A DNA stretch of 64,000 nucleotides, taken from Limnohabitans sp. Rim11 (GTDB lineage Bacteria > Pseudomonadota > Gammaproteobacteria > Burkholderiales > Burkholderiaceae_C). The stretch covers positions 124,090 to 188,089 of the forward strand of contig NZ_CXOM01000001.1 of assembly GCF_001269365.1 (NCBI RefSeq), written 5' to 3'. Shown piece by piece: positions 21,658 to 30,669 of this stretch (its first letter is position 1; each line of letters starts with the position of its first letter). The notes under the pieces were generated by a model. The model saw only the letters and a program-made list of their open reading frames with translations, was not told the DNA's origin and made no database searches. The position numbers and the translations under genes were made by a program.

Positions 21658-21669
21658 TCTTATATAAGA
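21658..21669. promoter_or_regulatory. Palindrome TCTTATATAAGA, candidate GntR operator
   Basis: A perfect 12-bp palindrome lies 45 bases upstream of the gntR ATG and 11 bases upstream of the putative mdh -35 box. A tandem TAAGACA repeat (21665-21678) overlaps it. A leftward TTGTCT-16-TATCAT promoter for gntR would run across it, which fits autorepression. The same 12 bases recur at 30586-30597 near argD. Operator function is inferred. Confidence 0.5.
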
Positions 21670-21680
21670 CATAAGACAAA

Positions 21681-21710
21681 TTGACTTTTGCGGGTTTTCG
21701 CGAGTACACT
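21681..21710 (+). promoter_or_regulatory. Predicted sigma-70 promoter for mdh
   Basis: TTGACT (21681-21686) and TACACT (21705-21710) are separated by 18 bases, giving a start near 21717 and a leader of about 120 bases before the mdh ATG. Confidence 0.5.
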
Positions 21711-21726
21711 CGAAAGCTGTTTGCCC

Positions 21727-21765
21727 GTACACATTTTGTGTGTACCCATCTGAAAAAGTCAGATG
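21727..21765 (+). other. Two tandem hairpins in the mdh leader
   Basis: GTACACA-TTTTG-TGTGTAC (21727-21745) and CATCTGA-AAAAG-TCAGATG (21747-21765) are consecutive stem-loops, each a perfect 7-bp stem with a 5-base loop, one base apart. They lie in the predicted mdh leader, 72 bases before the start codon. No T run follows, so they are not a terminator. Role unknown: RNA stability, protein binding or a DNA-level site. Confidence 0.55.
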
Positions 21766-21837
21766 ACCTGGCCGGCAGTGAATGTCGGGATGGGGTCGGC
21801 AAAGTCCGTTTTCTTATCACTATCTGGAGTTCACACC

Positions 21838-22824
21838 ATGAGCAAAAAGCCCGTTCGCGTCGCCGTCACAGGAGCCGCTGGTCAAATTGGTTACGCATTG
21901 TTGTTTCGCATCGCTTCCGGCGAAATGTTGGGCAAAGATCAACCTGTCATCTTGCAATTGCTCGAAATCCCTGACGAAAAAGCTCAAAAAGCTTTGAAGG
22001 GCGTAATGATGGAGTTGGATGACTGCGCATTCCCATTGCTTGCTGGCATGGAAGCTCACTCTGACCCCATGACCGCTTTCAAAGACACAGACTACGCCTT
22101 GTTGGTGGGTTCACGTCCCCGCGGCCCAGGCATGGAGCGCGCAGAGTTGCTCGCCATCAATGGCGCTATCTTTACGGCTCAAGGCAAGGCCTTGAACGCT
22201 GTGGCTTCACGCAATGTCAAAGTTTTGGTGGTCGGCAACCCTGCCAACACCAATGCCTACATCGCCATGAAGAGCGCTCCCGATCTCAAGCCAGGCAACT
22301 TCACTGCCATGCTGCGTTTGGACCACAACCGCGCGGCTTCTCAGATCGCCGCCAAAACGGGCAAAGCCGTGGCCGACATTCAGAAGTTGTGCGTTTGGGG
22401 CAACCACTCTCCCACCATGTACGCCGACTACCGTTTTGCCACCATCAATGGCGAATCAGTTAAGACCATGATCAACGACCAAGAGTGGAACGCCAACGTG
22501 TTCTTGCCAACAGTAGGCAAGCGCGGTGCCGCCATCATTGAAGCACGTGGCTTGTCTTCTGCCGCTTCTGCGGCCAATGCTGCCATCGATCACATGCGCG
22601 ATTGGGCCTTGGGCACCAATGGCCAGTGGGTCACCATGGGCATTCCTTCGCAAGGTTGGTACGGTATTCCCAAAGACGTCATGTTCGGCTTCCCCGTTAC
22701 ATGCGCCAATGGCGAGTACAAAGTTGTGGAAGGCTTGGACATTGACGCCTTTAGCCAATCTTGCATTGACAAGACATTGAAAGAGTTGACAGACGAGCAA
22801 GCCGGCGTGGCTCACTTGGTCTAA
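21838..22824 (+). CDS. mdh: Malate dehydrogenase
   Basis: NAD-dependent oxidation of malate to oxaloacetate in the TCA cycle. 328 residues, the cytosolic-type family found in Betaproteobacteria. The dinucleotide-binding [23 protein letters not shown] is at the N-terminus, and the catalytic histidine lies in [12 protein letters not shown] (about residue 187). The ATG at 21838 has GGAG 8 bases upstream and gives [12 protein letters not shown]; an in-frame ATG at 21763 lies inside the leader hairpin and is rejected. A CitE-like gene follows after 15 bases. Confidence 0.97.
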   Translation: MSKKPVRVAVTGAAGQIGYALLFRIASGEMLGKDQPVILQLLEIPDEKAQKALKGVMMELDDCAFPLLAGMEAHSDPMTAFKDTDYALLVGSRPRGPGMERAELLAINGAIFTAQGKALNAVASRNVKVLVVGNPANTNAYIAMKSAPDLKPGNFTAMLRLDHNRAASQIAAKTGKAVADIQKLCVWGNHSPTMYADYRFATINGESVKTMINDQEWNANVFLPTVGKRGAAIIEARGLSSAASAANAAIDHMRDWALGTNGQWVTMGIPSQGWYGIPKDVMFGFPVTCANGEYKVVEGLDIDAFSQSCIDKTLKELTDEQAGVAHLV

Positions 22825-22839
22825 TCAACAGACACTTTC

Positions 22840-23826
22840 GTGAAGCATCCGCGCAACATTCTGTTGGGCTCACAAGCGGCAAGCATGGTCTTGCCTGTTT
22901 GTGATCACTACAGCGGTGTTGAAGTGCGGATGCGCAAAAGCTTGCAACTGCAAGCTGAGATGACGCAAGAGTTTGGTGCTTGCGTCTTTGATGTGACTTT
23001 GGATTGTGAAGATGGCGCCCCAGTGGGTGGCGAAATTGAACACGCCCATTTGGTCAAAGAAATTACATTGAACGCAGCGCCTGAAGCGCGTGTCGCAGTT
23101 CGTGTACATCCTGTTGATCACGCATCTTTTTCAGAAGATATCGCCCTCATTGCCGGCAACTGTCACCCCAAGTTAAAGCATGTCATGGTGCCCAAGGTAG
23201 AGTCCCTTGCCGATGTGCAAACGGCGGCTCAAGCACTGAATGCTGTGGGAGCCACAGCATTGCCCTTGCATGTCTTGATTGAGTCACCCTTGGCGGTAAA
23301 TAACGCATTTGAAATTGCCGCTCATCCCCGCGTGCAATCATTGAGTTTTGGTTTGATGGATTTTGTGTCTGCCCATGGTGGCGCTATACCCTCTAGCGGT
23401 ATGGGCCTCGAAGGCCAATTCACACATCCTTTGGTGATTCGCGCCAAATTAGAAATTGCCAGTGCGTGTCACGCCTACGGCAAAGTTCCCTCGCATTGCG
23501 TGGTCACCGAATTCAGCGATTTACAAGCCATCAAACTGGCTGCTACCCGTGCCGGACGCGAGCTGGGTTACACCAGAATGTGGAGCATTCATCCCAGTCA
23601 AATTCGCCCTGTCTTAGAGGCCATGGCCCCCACGGCCGATGAAATTGAACAAGCTGCAGAATTGATTGATGCAGCACGCTTGGCCGATTGGGCGCCCGTG
23701 AGCTTTAAGGGGCAGTTGCACGATCGCGCCAGTTACCGTTTTTTCTGGCATGTTTTGGAAAGAGCCTATCAAACGGGTCGACCCTTGCCGCATGTAGCCC
23801 AATCGTATTTTGGAGAGCCGGCATGA
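22840..23826 (+). CDS. HpcH/HpaI aldolase / citrate lyase beta (CitE-like) protein
   Basis: 328 residues, TIM-barrel lyase of the CitE-like group. The start is GTG. Conserved pieces include DYSG-like DHYSGVEVRMRKSLQLQ, the metal-site acidic FDVTLDCEDGAPVGG, VRVHPVDH, VPKVES and LIESPLAV. Relatives act on CoA thioesters such as malyl-CoA, methylmalyl-CoA or citramalyl-CoA. The CitD and CitF partners of true citrate lyase are absent, so citrate lyase activity is unlikely. Position between mdh and acnB suggests a TCA-linked C4/C5 acyl-CoA substrate, but which one cannot be read from the sequence. Its last 4 bases overlap the next gene. Confidence 0.85.
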   Translation: MKHPRNILLGSQAASMVLPVCDHYSGVEVRMRKSLQLQAEMTQEFGACVFDVTLDCEDGAPVGGEIEHAHLVKEITLNAAPEARVAVRVHPVDHASFSEDIALIAGNCHPKLKHVMVPKVESLADVQTAAQALNAVGATALPLHVLIESPLAVNNAFEIAAHPRVQSLSFGLMDFVSAHGGAIPSSGMGLEGQFTHPLVIRAKLEIASACHAYGKVPSHCVVTEFSDLQAIKLAATRAGRELGYTRMWSIHPSQIRPVLEAMAPTADEIEQAAELIDAARLADWAPVSFKGQLHDRASYRFFWHVLERAYQTGRPLPHVAQSYFGEPA

Positions 23827-24416
23827 GCATTTTTAGGTTTGTCTTGCTCTCAATTTTGACAATGAGCTTGTCGGTGTCATCGAGCATGGCTCAAAATCAA
23901 GCGGCCCAAACCCCGGCCAAAACTCCCGCCAAGACACCCGCATCAAACAGCGTTGCCAAAGGCCAAGCCAAACAAACCCCGCAAGCTCCGAAAAAAACAG
24001 AGGCTTCGAAAAACACAAAGGTCAAAGTCCCTCAAGAAGCGCCTTTGCCAGCAGATCAATTGAGCATTGCCGAAAAAGTGCATGTCGGACATCTGCCTTG
24101 CGAGCTTGGCGCTTCTGTGCAAATGACAGCAGATGAGCGCTCGCCTGGCTATTTCAACTTGCAAGGCAATGGCTACAAATACCGGATGCGCCCCGTCACC
24201 ACCAGTACAGGTGCAATTCGATTGGAAGATGAAAAGGCGGGTGCTGTTTGGCTGCAACTGGCCAACAAATCCATGCTGATGGATCAAAAAAAAGGACGTC
24301 GTTTGGCCGATGAATGTGTGCACCCTGATCAGGTGGCTGTGGCCAATGATATGAAGATCAATCCCCCCCCAGCTTTGATTGATGTGAGCAATGCGATCAC
24401 ACCCAATCAGCGCTGA
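23823..24416 (+). CDS. Secreted protein with possible MliC-like domain
   Basis: 197 residues. A signal peptide (MSIFRFVLLSILTMSLSVSSSMA) is followed by a low-complexity Ala/Lys/Pro/Thr segment (about 25-75, PAKTPAKTPA repeats). A compact C-terminal domain of about 90 residues is bounded by two cysteines (LPCELGAS and LADECVHP). Its GNGYKYRMRPV..TGAIRLEDEKAGAVWLQL pattern recalls the small beta-barrel of C-type lysozyme inhibitors (MliC). That resemblance is by eye and unproven. No lipobox is seen, so periplasmic rather than lipoprotein. Overlaps the CitE-like gene by ATGA, implying co-translation; acnB begins 54 bases later. No known link between such a protein and the TCA cycle. Confidence 0.75.
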   Translation: MSIFRFVLLSILTMSLSVSSSMAQNQAAQTPAKTPAKTPASNSVAKGQAKQTPQAPKKTEASKNTKVKVPQEAPLPADQLSIAEKVHVGHLPCELGASVQMTADERSPGYFNLQGNGYKYRMRPVTTSTGAIRLEDEKAGAVWLQLANKSMLMDQKKGRRLADECVHPDQVAVANDMKINPPPALIDVSNAITPNQR

Positions 24417-24470
24417 TAGGTGTTGTTTGAAATTAAGTTGTAAATTTATTTAGTTAGACAGGAGAAAAAT

Positions 24471-27062
24471 ATGTTGCAAGCCTACCGTGAACATGCTGCC
24501 GAACGCGCTGCGCTGGGAATTCCAGCACTGCCTTTGGATGCCACCCAAACTGCTGAGTTGATTGAACTCATTAAAAACCCTCCCAAGGGTGAAGAAGCCT
24601 TTTTGTTGGACTTGTTGACACACCGTGTGCCACCAGGCGTGGACGATGCGGCCAAAGTCAAAGCCTCTTTCCTGTCAGCCGTTGCACACGGTGATGTGAA
24701 CGTTGCTTTGATCGACAAAGCCAAAGCCACTCAATTGTTGGGCACCATGGTCGGTGGCTACAACGTCAAACCCTTGATCGATTTGCTCGATGACAAAGAA
24801 GTGGGCACTGTGGCTGCCGAAGGTTTGAAGAAAACATTGTTGATGTTTGACTTCTTCCATGATGTGGCAGAAAAAGCCAAAGCAGGCAATGCCAACGCCA
24901 GCGCAGTGGTCAAGAGCTGGGCCGATGCCGAGTGGTTCACTTCACGTCCTGAAGTGGCCCAGAAAATCACAGTCTCTGTGTTCAAAGTCCCTGGCGAAAC
25001 CAACACCGACGACTTGTCTCCCGCACCCGATGCATGGAGCCGTCCCGACATTCCATTGCACTACTTGGCCATGTTGAAAAACACGCGCCCCGATGCCGCC
25101 TTCAAACCTGAAGAAGATGGCAAGCGTGGCCCCATGGCCTTCATCGAAGAATTGAAGAAAAAAGGCCATTTGGTGGCTTATGTGGGCGACGTGGTCGGCA
25201 CCGGTTCTTCACGCAAATCTGCCACCAACAGCATCATCTGGGGCTTTGGTGAAGACATTCCTTTTGTGCCCAACAAGCGCTTTGGTGGTGTGACCTTGGG
25301 TGGCAAGATTGCCCCCATCTTCTTCAACACGCAAGAAGACTCTGGCGCTTTGCCCATCGAAGTTGATGTTTCCAAACTGGAAATGGGCGATGTGATTGAT
25401 GTCATGCCCTACGACGGCAAAATTGTGAAGAATGGCGAAACCATCGCCAACTTCGAACTCAAAAGCGAAGTTCTGTTTGACGAAGCACGCGCAGGTGGCC
25501 GTATCAATTTGATCATTGGTCGTTCATTGACAGCCAAAGCCCGTGATTTCTTGGGCTTGCCCACCTCCACCTTGTTCCGCTTGCCCAAAGTGCCCGCCAG
25601 CACCAAAGCAGGTTTCACCTTGGCGCAAAAAATGGTGGGCCGTGCCTGCGGTTTGCCAGAAGGCCAGGGCGTACGTCCTGGTGTGTATTGCGAACCCAAG
25701 ATGACCACCGTGGGTTCACAAGACACCACAGGTCCGATGACACGCGACGAGTTGAAAGACTTGGCTTGCTTGGGCTTCTCTGCCGACATGGTGATGCAGT
25801 CGTTCTGTCACACAGCCGCTTATCCGAAAAAAGTGGACGTGAAAATGCACCACGATTTGCCATCCTTCATCAGCAACCGCGGTGGTGTGTCCTTGAACCC
25901 TGGTGACGGTGTGATTCACAGCTGGTTGAACCGTTTGTTGTTGCCCGACACAGTGGGCACCGGCGGCGATTCACACACACGTTTCCCCATCGGTATTTCT
26001 TTCCCCGCTGGCTCTGGCTTGGTGGCTTTCGGTGCAGCGACAGGCGTGATGCCTTTGGACATGCCCGAGTCCATCTTGGTTCGTTTCAAAGGCAAGATGC
26101 AGCCTGGTATCACTTTGCGTGACTTGGTGCACGCCATTCCTTACTACGCCATCAAAGCGGGTTTGTTGACCGTTGCCAAGTCCGGCAAGATCAATGAATT
26201 CTCTGGCCGTATTTTGGAAATCGAAGGCTTGCCAGATTTGAAAGTGGAACAAGCGTTTGAGTTGTCCGATGCATCTGCCGAGCGTTCTGCTGCAGGTTGT
26301 ACCGTGAAGCTCAACCCTGAACCCGTGAAGGAGTACCTCAACTCCAACATCGTGTTGATGAAGAACATGATTGCGCAGGGTTACAACGACAAGCGCGCTT
26401 TGGAGCGTCGCATCAAGGCTGTTGAAGCTTGGTTGGCCAACCCCAACTTGCTCGAAGCCGATGCCAACGCAGAATATGCACACGTGCTCGAGATCGACAT
26501 GGACCAGCTGAAAGAGCCAGTCTTGTGCTGCCCTAACGATCCAGATGATGCCAAGTTGATGTCTGAAGTTGCGGGCACCAAAATTGACGAAGTGTTCATC
26601 GGTTCTTGCATGACCAACATCGGTCACTTCCGTGCCGCGTCCAAGTTGCTCGAAGGTCGCCGTGACATTCCAGTGAAGTTGTGGGTGGCACCCCCAACCA
26701 AAATGGATGCAGCCGAGTTGACCAAAGAAGGTCACTACGGTGTCTTTGGCGCTGCAGGTGCCCGTACAGAAATGCCTGGTTGTTCTTTGTGCATGGGTAA
26801 CCAAGCGCAAGTTCGCGAAGGCGCTACCGTGGTGTCTACATCAACACGCAACTTCCCAAATCGTTTGGGCAAAAACACCAACGTCTATTTGGCATCTGCT
26901 GAAGTTGCAGCCATCAGCTCTAAGCTGGGCCGCATTCCTAACGTGGAAGAGTACCAAGCTAGCATGACCGACATCAACAAAGATGGCAGTCAGATTTACA
27001 AGTACATGAACTTCGACAAGATCGAAGAGTACGCTGAAGTTGCAAAGGGCGTTGCTGCTTAA
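24471..27062 (+). CDS. acnB: Bifunctional aconitate hydratase 2 / 2-methylisocitrate dehydratase
   Basis: AcnB-type aconitase, isomerising citrate to isocitrate. 863 residues. The N-terminal HEAT-like domain (1-160), the swivel domain placed before the catalytic domain ([17 protein letters not shown] at about 240) and the three cluster cysteines in SCMTNIGH (about 711) and CSLCMGN (about 770 and 773) match AcnB and not AcnA. The AGGAGA ribosome site at 24460-24465 lies 5 bases before the ATG. Followed by a strong terminator. Apo-AcnB binds mRNAs in E. coli; nothing here tests that. Confidence 0.98.
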   Translation: MLQAYREHAAERAALGIPALPLDATQTAELIELIKNPPKGEEAFLLDLLTHRVPPGVDDAAKVKASFLSAVAHGDVNVALIDKAKATQLLGTMVGGYNVKPLIDLLDDKEVGTVAAEGLKKTLLMFDFFHDVAEKAKAGNANASAVVKSWADAEWFTSRPEVAQKITVSVFKVPGETNTDDLSPAPDAWSRPDIPLHYLAMLKNTRPDAAFKPEEDGKRGPMAFIEELKKKGHLVAYVGDVVGTGSSRKSATNSIIWGFGEDIPFVPNKRFGGVTLGGKIAPIFFNTQEDSGALPIEVDVSKLEMGDVIDVMPYDGKIVKNGETIANFELKSEVLFDEARAGGRINLIIGRSLTAKARDFLGLPTSTLFRLPKVPASTKAGFTLAQKMVGRACGLPEGQGVRPGVYCEPKMTTVGSQDTTGPMTRDELKDLACLGFSADMVMQSFCHTAAYPKKVDVKMHHDLPSFISNRGGVSLNPGDGVIHSWLNRLLLPDTVGTGGDSHTRFPIGISFPAGSGLVAFGAATGVMPLDMPESILVRFKGKMQPGITLRDLVHAIPYYAIKAGLLTVAKSGKINEFSGRILEIEGLPDLKVEQAFELSDASAERSAAGCTVKLNPEPVKEYLNSNIVLMKNMIAQGYNDKRALERRIKAVEAWLANPNLLEADANAEYAHVLEIDMDQLKEPVLCCPNDPDDAKLMSEVAGTKIDEVFIGSCMTNIGHFRAASKLLEGRRDIPVKLWVAPPTKMDAAELTKEGHYGVFGAAGARTEMPGCSLCMGNQAQVREGATVVSTSTRNFPNRLGKNTNVYLASAEVAAISSKLGRIPNVEEYQASMTDINKDGSQIYKYMNFDKIEEYAEVAKGVAA

Positions 27063-27085
27063 TCAGCCAAGCGCTTTCTGTCAGA

Positions 27086-27117
27086 GCCCAAAAGATCTCG
27101 GTCTTTTGGGCTTTTTT
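27086..27117 (+). terminator. Intrinsic terminator after acnB
   Basis: A 10-bp stem GCCCAAAAGA / TCTTTTGGGC with loop TCTCGG is followed by TTTTTT, 23 bases after the acnB stop. Confidence 0.95.
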
Positions 27118-27155
27118 AATGCCCCTCATGTTTTGTACAAAGAGTTGACGGCAAA

Positions 27156-28355
27156 ATGAACGCTGTGAAAAATTCTATTTTGATTGTGGGCGGCGGCATT
27201 GGTGGTTTAACCGCTGCCTTGGCATGTGCGCAAAAAGGCGCCCAAGCTCGTTTGATAGAGCGTGCCAGAGCCTTCAGTGAGGTGGGTGCCGGCATTCAAA
27301 TGGGGCCCAATGTGACGCGAACGCTGTTTGCCTGGGGTCTCGAAAAATCACTTCGTGACGTCGTTTTTACACCCAAGCGTTTGCAAGTCAGGGACACACA
27401 GTCTGGTGCTGAATTGGGTGTTTTGAGACTGGGTCAAAGAAGTGTGGATGTTTACGGAGCCCCTTATTTTTCGGTGCACCGGGCCGATCTGCACCAAGTG
27501 CTTCTGCAAAAAGTGGTGGCATCCGGTGCCGCTGAGCTAAATCTCAATTGTCAAATTGATTTGATTCAGGACCACGGCGATCATGTTGCCGTAACTGGCC
27601 AAGGATTGCCAGCAGACTTTGCGGAAAAATTAACTGCAGAGGCAGTGGTCGGTGCCGATGGTTTGTGGAGTCACACGCGTCACTATGTCCTTCCCCAAAC
27701 ACCACCGCGCGAGACGGGATTGTTGGCCTACAGAGCGCTTATTTCCACCCAAGATTTACCTGAGAAACTAAGAACGGCCGATGTGAACATCTGGATCGGT
27801 CCCAAAGTTCACGCTGTGCTTTACCCCGTCAGAAGAGGGGAGTTTTTGAATGTGGTGGTCATTGTTCAGGGGCGCGCATCAGAGCCGCTAGAAGATTGGG
27901 ACCAATCTGCACATCGGCATGATCTTAATTTGGCGATGGGGCCCCTGCATGCAGACTTGAGAGGCGTGCTTGACGCCGTCGGCAACTGGCGTCTGTGGCC
28001 ACTCTGTGATCGACCGCCTTTGTCAGGCCCTCAGGAGATGGCGAAGGGGCGTATTGCATTGCTGGGCGATGCCGCACACCCCATGAGACCCTTCATGGCG
28101 CAAGGGGCCGGCATGGCCATGGAAGATGCCGCTGAATTAGCAACTTGTTGGTCGCGTTTAGATTTGCCATTGCCCGAGCGTTGGCACCTCTATGCCAAGG
28201 CGCGCTGGGCCCGCAATGCCAGGGTGCAGCAAAAGTCAATTCGCAATGGGCAAATCTTTCACATGTCAGGCCCTCTGAAATGGGGCCGCGACATGGCCAT
28301 GAAGGTGATGGGTGAATCCTTGATGGATGTCCCGTGGTTGTATGCGGGGCCCTGA
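27156..28355 (+). CDS. FAD-dependent aromatic monooxygenase-like protein
   Basis: 399 residues, group A flavin monooxygenase of the salicylate/3-hydroxybenzoate 6-hydroxylase/kynurenine-monooxygenase type. It has the FAD-binding GGGIGGLTAALACAQKG at residues about 11-27, the DG motif in VVGADGLWSHTR (about 168) and the GD motif in LLGDAAHPMRPFMAQGAGMAMED (about 305-327). No ring-cleavage or aromatic-catabolism genes flank it, so the substrate cannot be named. It stands alone between the acnB terminator and convergent argF. Confidence 0.85.
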   Translation: MNAVKNSILIVGGGIGGLTAALACAQKGAQARLIERARAFSEVGAGIQMGPNVTRTLFAWGLEKSLRDVVFTPKRLQVRDTQSGAELGVLRLGQRSVDVYGAPYFSVHRADLHQVLLQKVVASGAAELNLNCQIDLIQDHGDHVAVTGQGLPADFAEKLTAEAVVGADGLWSHTRHYVLPQTPPRETGLLAYRALISTQDLPEKLRTADVNIWIGPKVHAVLYPVRRGEFLNVVVIVQGRASEPLEDWDQSAHRHDLNLAMGPLHADLRGVLDAVGNWRLWPLCDRPPLSGPQEMAKGRIALLGDAAHPMRPFMAQGAGMAMEDAAELATCWSRLDLPLPERWHLYAKARWARNARVQQKSIRNGQIFHMSGPLKWGRDMAMKVMGESLMDVPWLYAGP

Positions 28356-28365
28356 CCTTTTTAGT

Positions 28366-29301
28366 TCAAACTTTGCCGAGCACTAAGAACTCCATCAGCG
28401 CTTTTTGAACGTGCATGCGGTTTTCGGCTTCGTCCCAAACCACCGATTGAGGGCCATCAATTACTTCTGCACTGACTTCTTCGCCGCGATGTGCAGGCAG
28501 GCAATGCATGAAAAGGGCATCTGGCTTGGCCACTTTCATCATGTCCTCGTCAACGCACCAATCGGCAAAAGCTTTCTTGCGCGCTTCGTTTTCAGCTTCA
28601 TAGCCCATGCTGGTCCACACGTCGGTGGTGACCAAATCTGCACCTTGGCAAGCTTGCATGGGGTCTTTGAAAAACTGAGTGCTGTCAGGGCTTCGCACGC
28701 CCACCACAGCAGGGTCAACTTCATAGCCGCTAGGGGTGCTTAAGTGGACCTTGAAGCCGAGCAGGTCAGCGGCTTGCAGCCAAGTGTTGGCCATGTTGTT
28801 GCCATCTCCCACCCATGCCACTGTTTTGCCTTGAATGGAGCCGCGGTGTTCAATGTAGGTAAAGATGTCCGCCAAAATTTGACAGGGGTGAAATTCGTTG
28901 GTCAAACCATTGATGACGGGGACGCGTGAGTAGGCCGCAAACTTTTCAATTTTGTCTTGGCCAAAAGTGCGGATCATGACCAAGTCGACCATGCGACTGA
29001 TGACGCGCGCACTGTCCTCGATGGGTTCTGCACGGCCCAGTTGACTGTCGCCTGTTGTGAGGTGAACGACTGAGCCACCCATCTGGTACATGCCCGCCTC
29101 AAAGCTCACACGTGTGCGAGTGGAGGCCTTCTCGAAGATCATGGCCATGGTGCGATCGGTGAGGGGCTGGTATTTTTCGTAGGCCTTGAATTTCGCTTTA
29201 ATCGATGCAGCACGTTGAAAGATGTGCGCGTACTCATCTGCCGTCAAATCAGTGAACTGCAAATAATGCCGAATGGGCATTGCCTGTGAACTCGTAGGCA
29301 T
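28366..29301 (-). CDS. argF: Ornithine carbamoyltransferase
   Basis: Makes citrulline from ornithine and carbamoyl phosphate. 311 residues. The carbamoyl-phosphate loop ASTRTRVSFE is at about 58, HPCQILAD at about 139 and the ornithine-binding HCLPAHRGEEVS at about 268. GGAG lies 9 bases before the ATG at 29301; a second in-frame ATG 7 codons later (MPIRHYLQF) is also possible. Follows argD after 4 bases, so the two are an operon. Confidence 0.96.
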   Translation of the reverse strand: MPTSSQAMPIRHYLQFTDLTADEYAHIFQRAASIKAKFKAYEKYQPLTDRTMAMIFEKASTRTRVSFEAGMYQMGGSVVHLTTGDSQLGRAEPIEDSARVISRMVDLVMIRTFGQDKIEKFAAYSRVPVINGLTNEFHPCQILADIFTYIEHRGSIQGKTVAWVGDGNNMANTWLQAADLLGFKVHLSTPSGYEVDPAVVGVRSPDSTQFFKDPMQACQGADLVTTDVWTSMGYEAENEARKKAFADWCVDEDMMKVAKPDALFMHCLPAHRGEEVSAEVIDGPQSVVWDEAENRMHVQKALMEFLVLGKV

Positions 29302-29305
29302 TGGA

Positions 29306-30502
29306 TTACTCCGAAAGAAAAGTGTGAATCAAGGGCAGCAAAATGTCTGCTACTTGATCGGCTTCTGCTTGGGTCATGATGAGCGGTGGCACCATGCGGA
29401 TTACGCTGTCGGCCGTGACGCTGATCAAGAGACCCGCATCAGCAGCGCGTTGTGTCAGCGCACTGCAGGGCTTGTCGAGTTCAATGCCCAGCATCAAGCC
29501 TTGGCCGCGAATTTCTTTCACGCCTTTGGCGCCGGCCAAGCCTTTCTCAAGTCGATCTTTGAGATGCGCGCCCACCTTGGCAGCGTTGTCTAGCAAGCCA
29601 TCTTTTTCCATGATGCGAATGGTTTCAACGCCCGCCCGCATGGCCAAGGGATTGCCGCCAAATGTGGTGCCATGGTTGCCAGGTTGGAAAATATTAGCAG
29701 CCTTGGGGCCAGCGACAACGGCAGCAATAGGCACGCCTGAGCCGAGGCCTTTGGCCAGCGGCATCACATCGGCTTTGATGCCAGCCCATTGGTGTGCAAA
29801 CCATTTGCCAGTGCGGCCCATGCCGCATTGCACTTCGTCAATCATCATGAGCCAATCTTTTTCATCGCACAAGGCACGCACATCGCGCAGGTAGTCCATG
29901 TGCATGGGGTTGACGCCGCCTTCGCCTTGAATGGTTTCAAAGAAAACGGCCACCACATTGGGGTTGTTGTCCGTGGCTTTTTTCAAGGCTGCGATGTCGT
30001 TGACGGGCACGCGAACAAAGCCTTCCACCAAGGGGCCAAAACCCTGTTGAATTTTGGTGTTGCCCGTGGCACTCAGTGTGGCAATGCTGCGACCATGAAA
30101 TGCTTTCTCGTAAACCACGATTTCGGGTTTCTCAATGCCTTTGTCGTGACCGTATTTGCGTGCCAACTTGATGGCCGCTTCGTTGGCCTCCAAGCCGGTG
30201 CTGCAAAAGAAGACATTGGTCATGCCCGACAACTCAACCAATTTGGCTGCCAACTTTTCTTGGTTGGGCACATGGTAGTAGTTGCAGCTGTGGATGATCT
30301 TGCTCAATTGATCCTGCAGGGCAGGGACCAATTCAGGGTGATTGTGTCCCAAGGTGTTGACCGCAATACCGCCCAGCGCATCCAAATACTCTTTGCCATT
30401 GACATCCCACAAACGGCAACCTTGACCATGGCTCATTGCGATGGGCAATCGGCCATAGGTGTTCATGGTGTGCGGCGAAGTGGCTTCAATGAAAGCGGAC
30501 AT
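29306..30502 (-). CDS. argD: Acetylornithine aminotransferase
   Basis: PLP enzyme converting N-acetylglutamate semialdehyde to N-acetylornithine; may also serve in lysine synthesis. 398 residues. The PLP lysine is in MPLAKGLGSGVPIAA (about residue 249), and the upstream aspartate is in MIDEVQCGMGRTGKWFA. The ATG at 30502 (MSAFIEATSPHTMNTYGRLPI) has GAGGAG 8 bases upstream; the longer in-frame extension to 30613 runs through the promoter palindrome and is rejected. Confidence 0.95.
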   Translation of the reverse strand: MSAFIEATSPHTMNTYGRLPIAMSHGQGCRLWDVNGKEYLDALGGIAVNTLGHNHPELVPALQDQLSKIIHSCNYYHVPNQEKLAAKLVELSGMTNVFFCSTGLEANEAAIKLARKYGHDKGIEKPEIVVYEKAFHGRSIATLSATGNTKIQQGFGPLVEGFVRVPVNDIAALKKATDNNPNVVAVFFETIQGEGGVNPMHMDYLRDVRALCDEKDWLMMIDEVQCGMGRTGKWFAHQWAGIKADVMPLAKGLGSGVPIAAVVAGPKAANIFQPGNHGTTFGGNPLAMRAGVETIRIMEKDGLLDNAAKVGAHLKDRLEKGLAGAKGVKEIRGQGLMLGIELDKPCSALTQRAADAGLLISVTADSVIRMVPPLIMTQAEADQVADILLPLIHTFLSE

Positions 30503-30585
30503 GCTGAGAACTCCTCTGAAAAGAAATCGGCCCAACGAAAAGGGCCGCTGAGGTGAGATTTTAGAGCCAGAAATCAAGCGACAAG

Positions 30586-30597
30586 TCTTATATAAGA
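30586..30597. promoter_or_regulatory. Second copy of palindrome TCTTATATAAGA, upstream of argD
   Basis: Identical to the 12-bp palindrome at 21658-21669. It lies 83 bases upstream of the argD ATG and 72 bases before the DUF3579 start, in the 167-base divergent region. TATAAG within it could double as a leftward -10 box behind TTGCAA. A regulator binding here could affect argD-argF, the DUF3579 gene or both. Confidence 0.45.
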
Positions 30598-30669
30598 TAC
30601 AATTGTTTTGCAATGCAGCATCTAGGTGATCCCTGATGCCCGCCCATCAAATTCCTTAACCTCTGATCG

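Noticed and set aside
25971-26810. 279-codon open frame on the minus strand inside acnB
   Set aside because: It is a shadow of the strongly conserved acnB frame, has no ribosome site and its His/Gln/Val-rich product matches no family I know.
29789-30556. 255-codon open frame opposite argD
   Set aside because: Antisense to a clearly conserved enzyme; the composition is that of a reverse-frame shadow.
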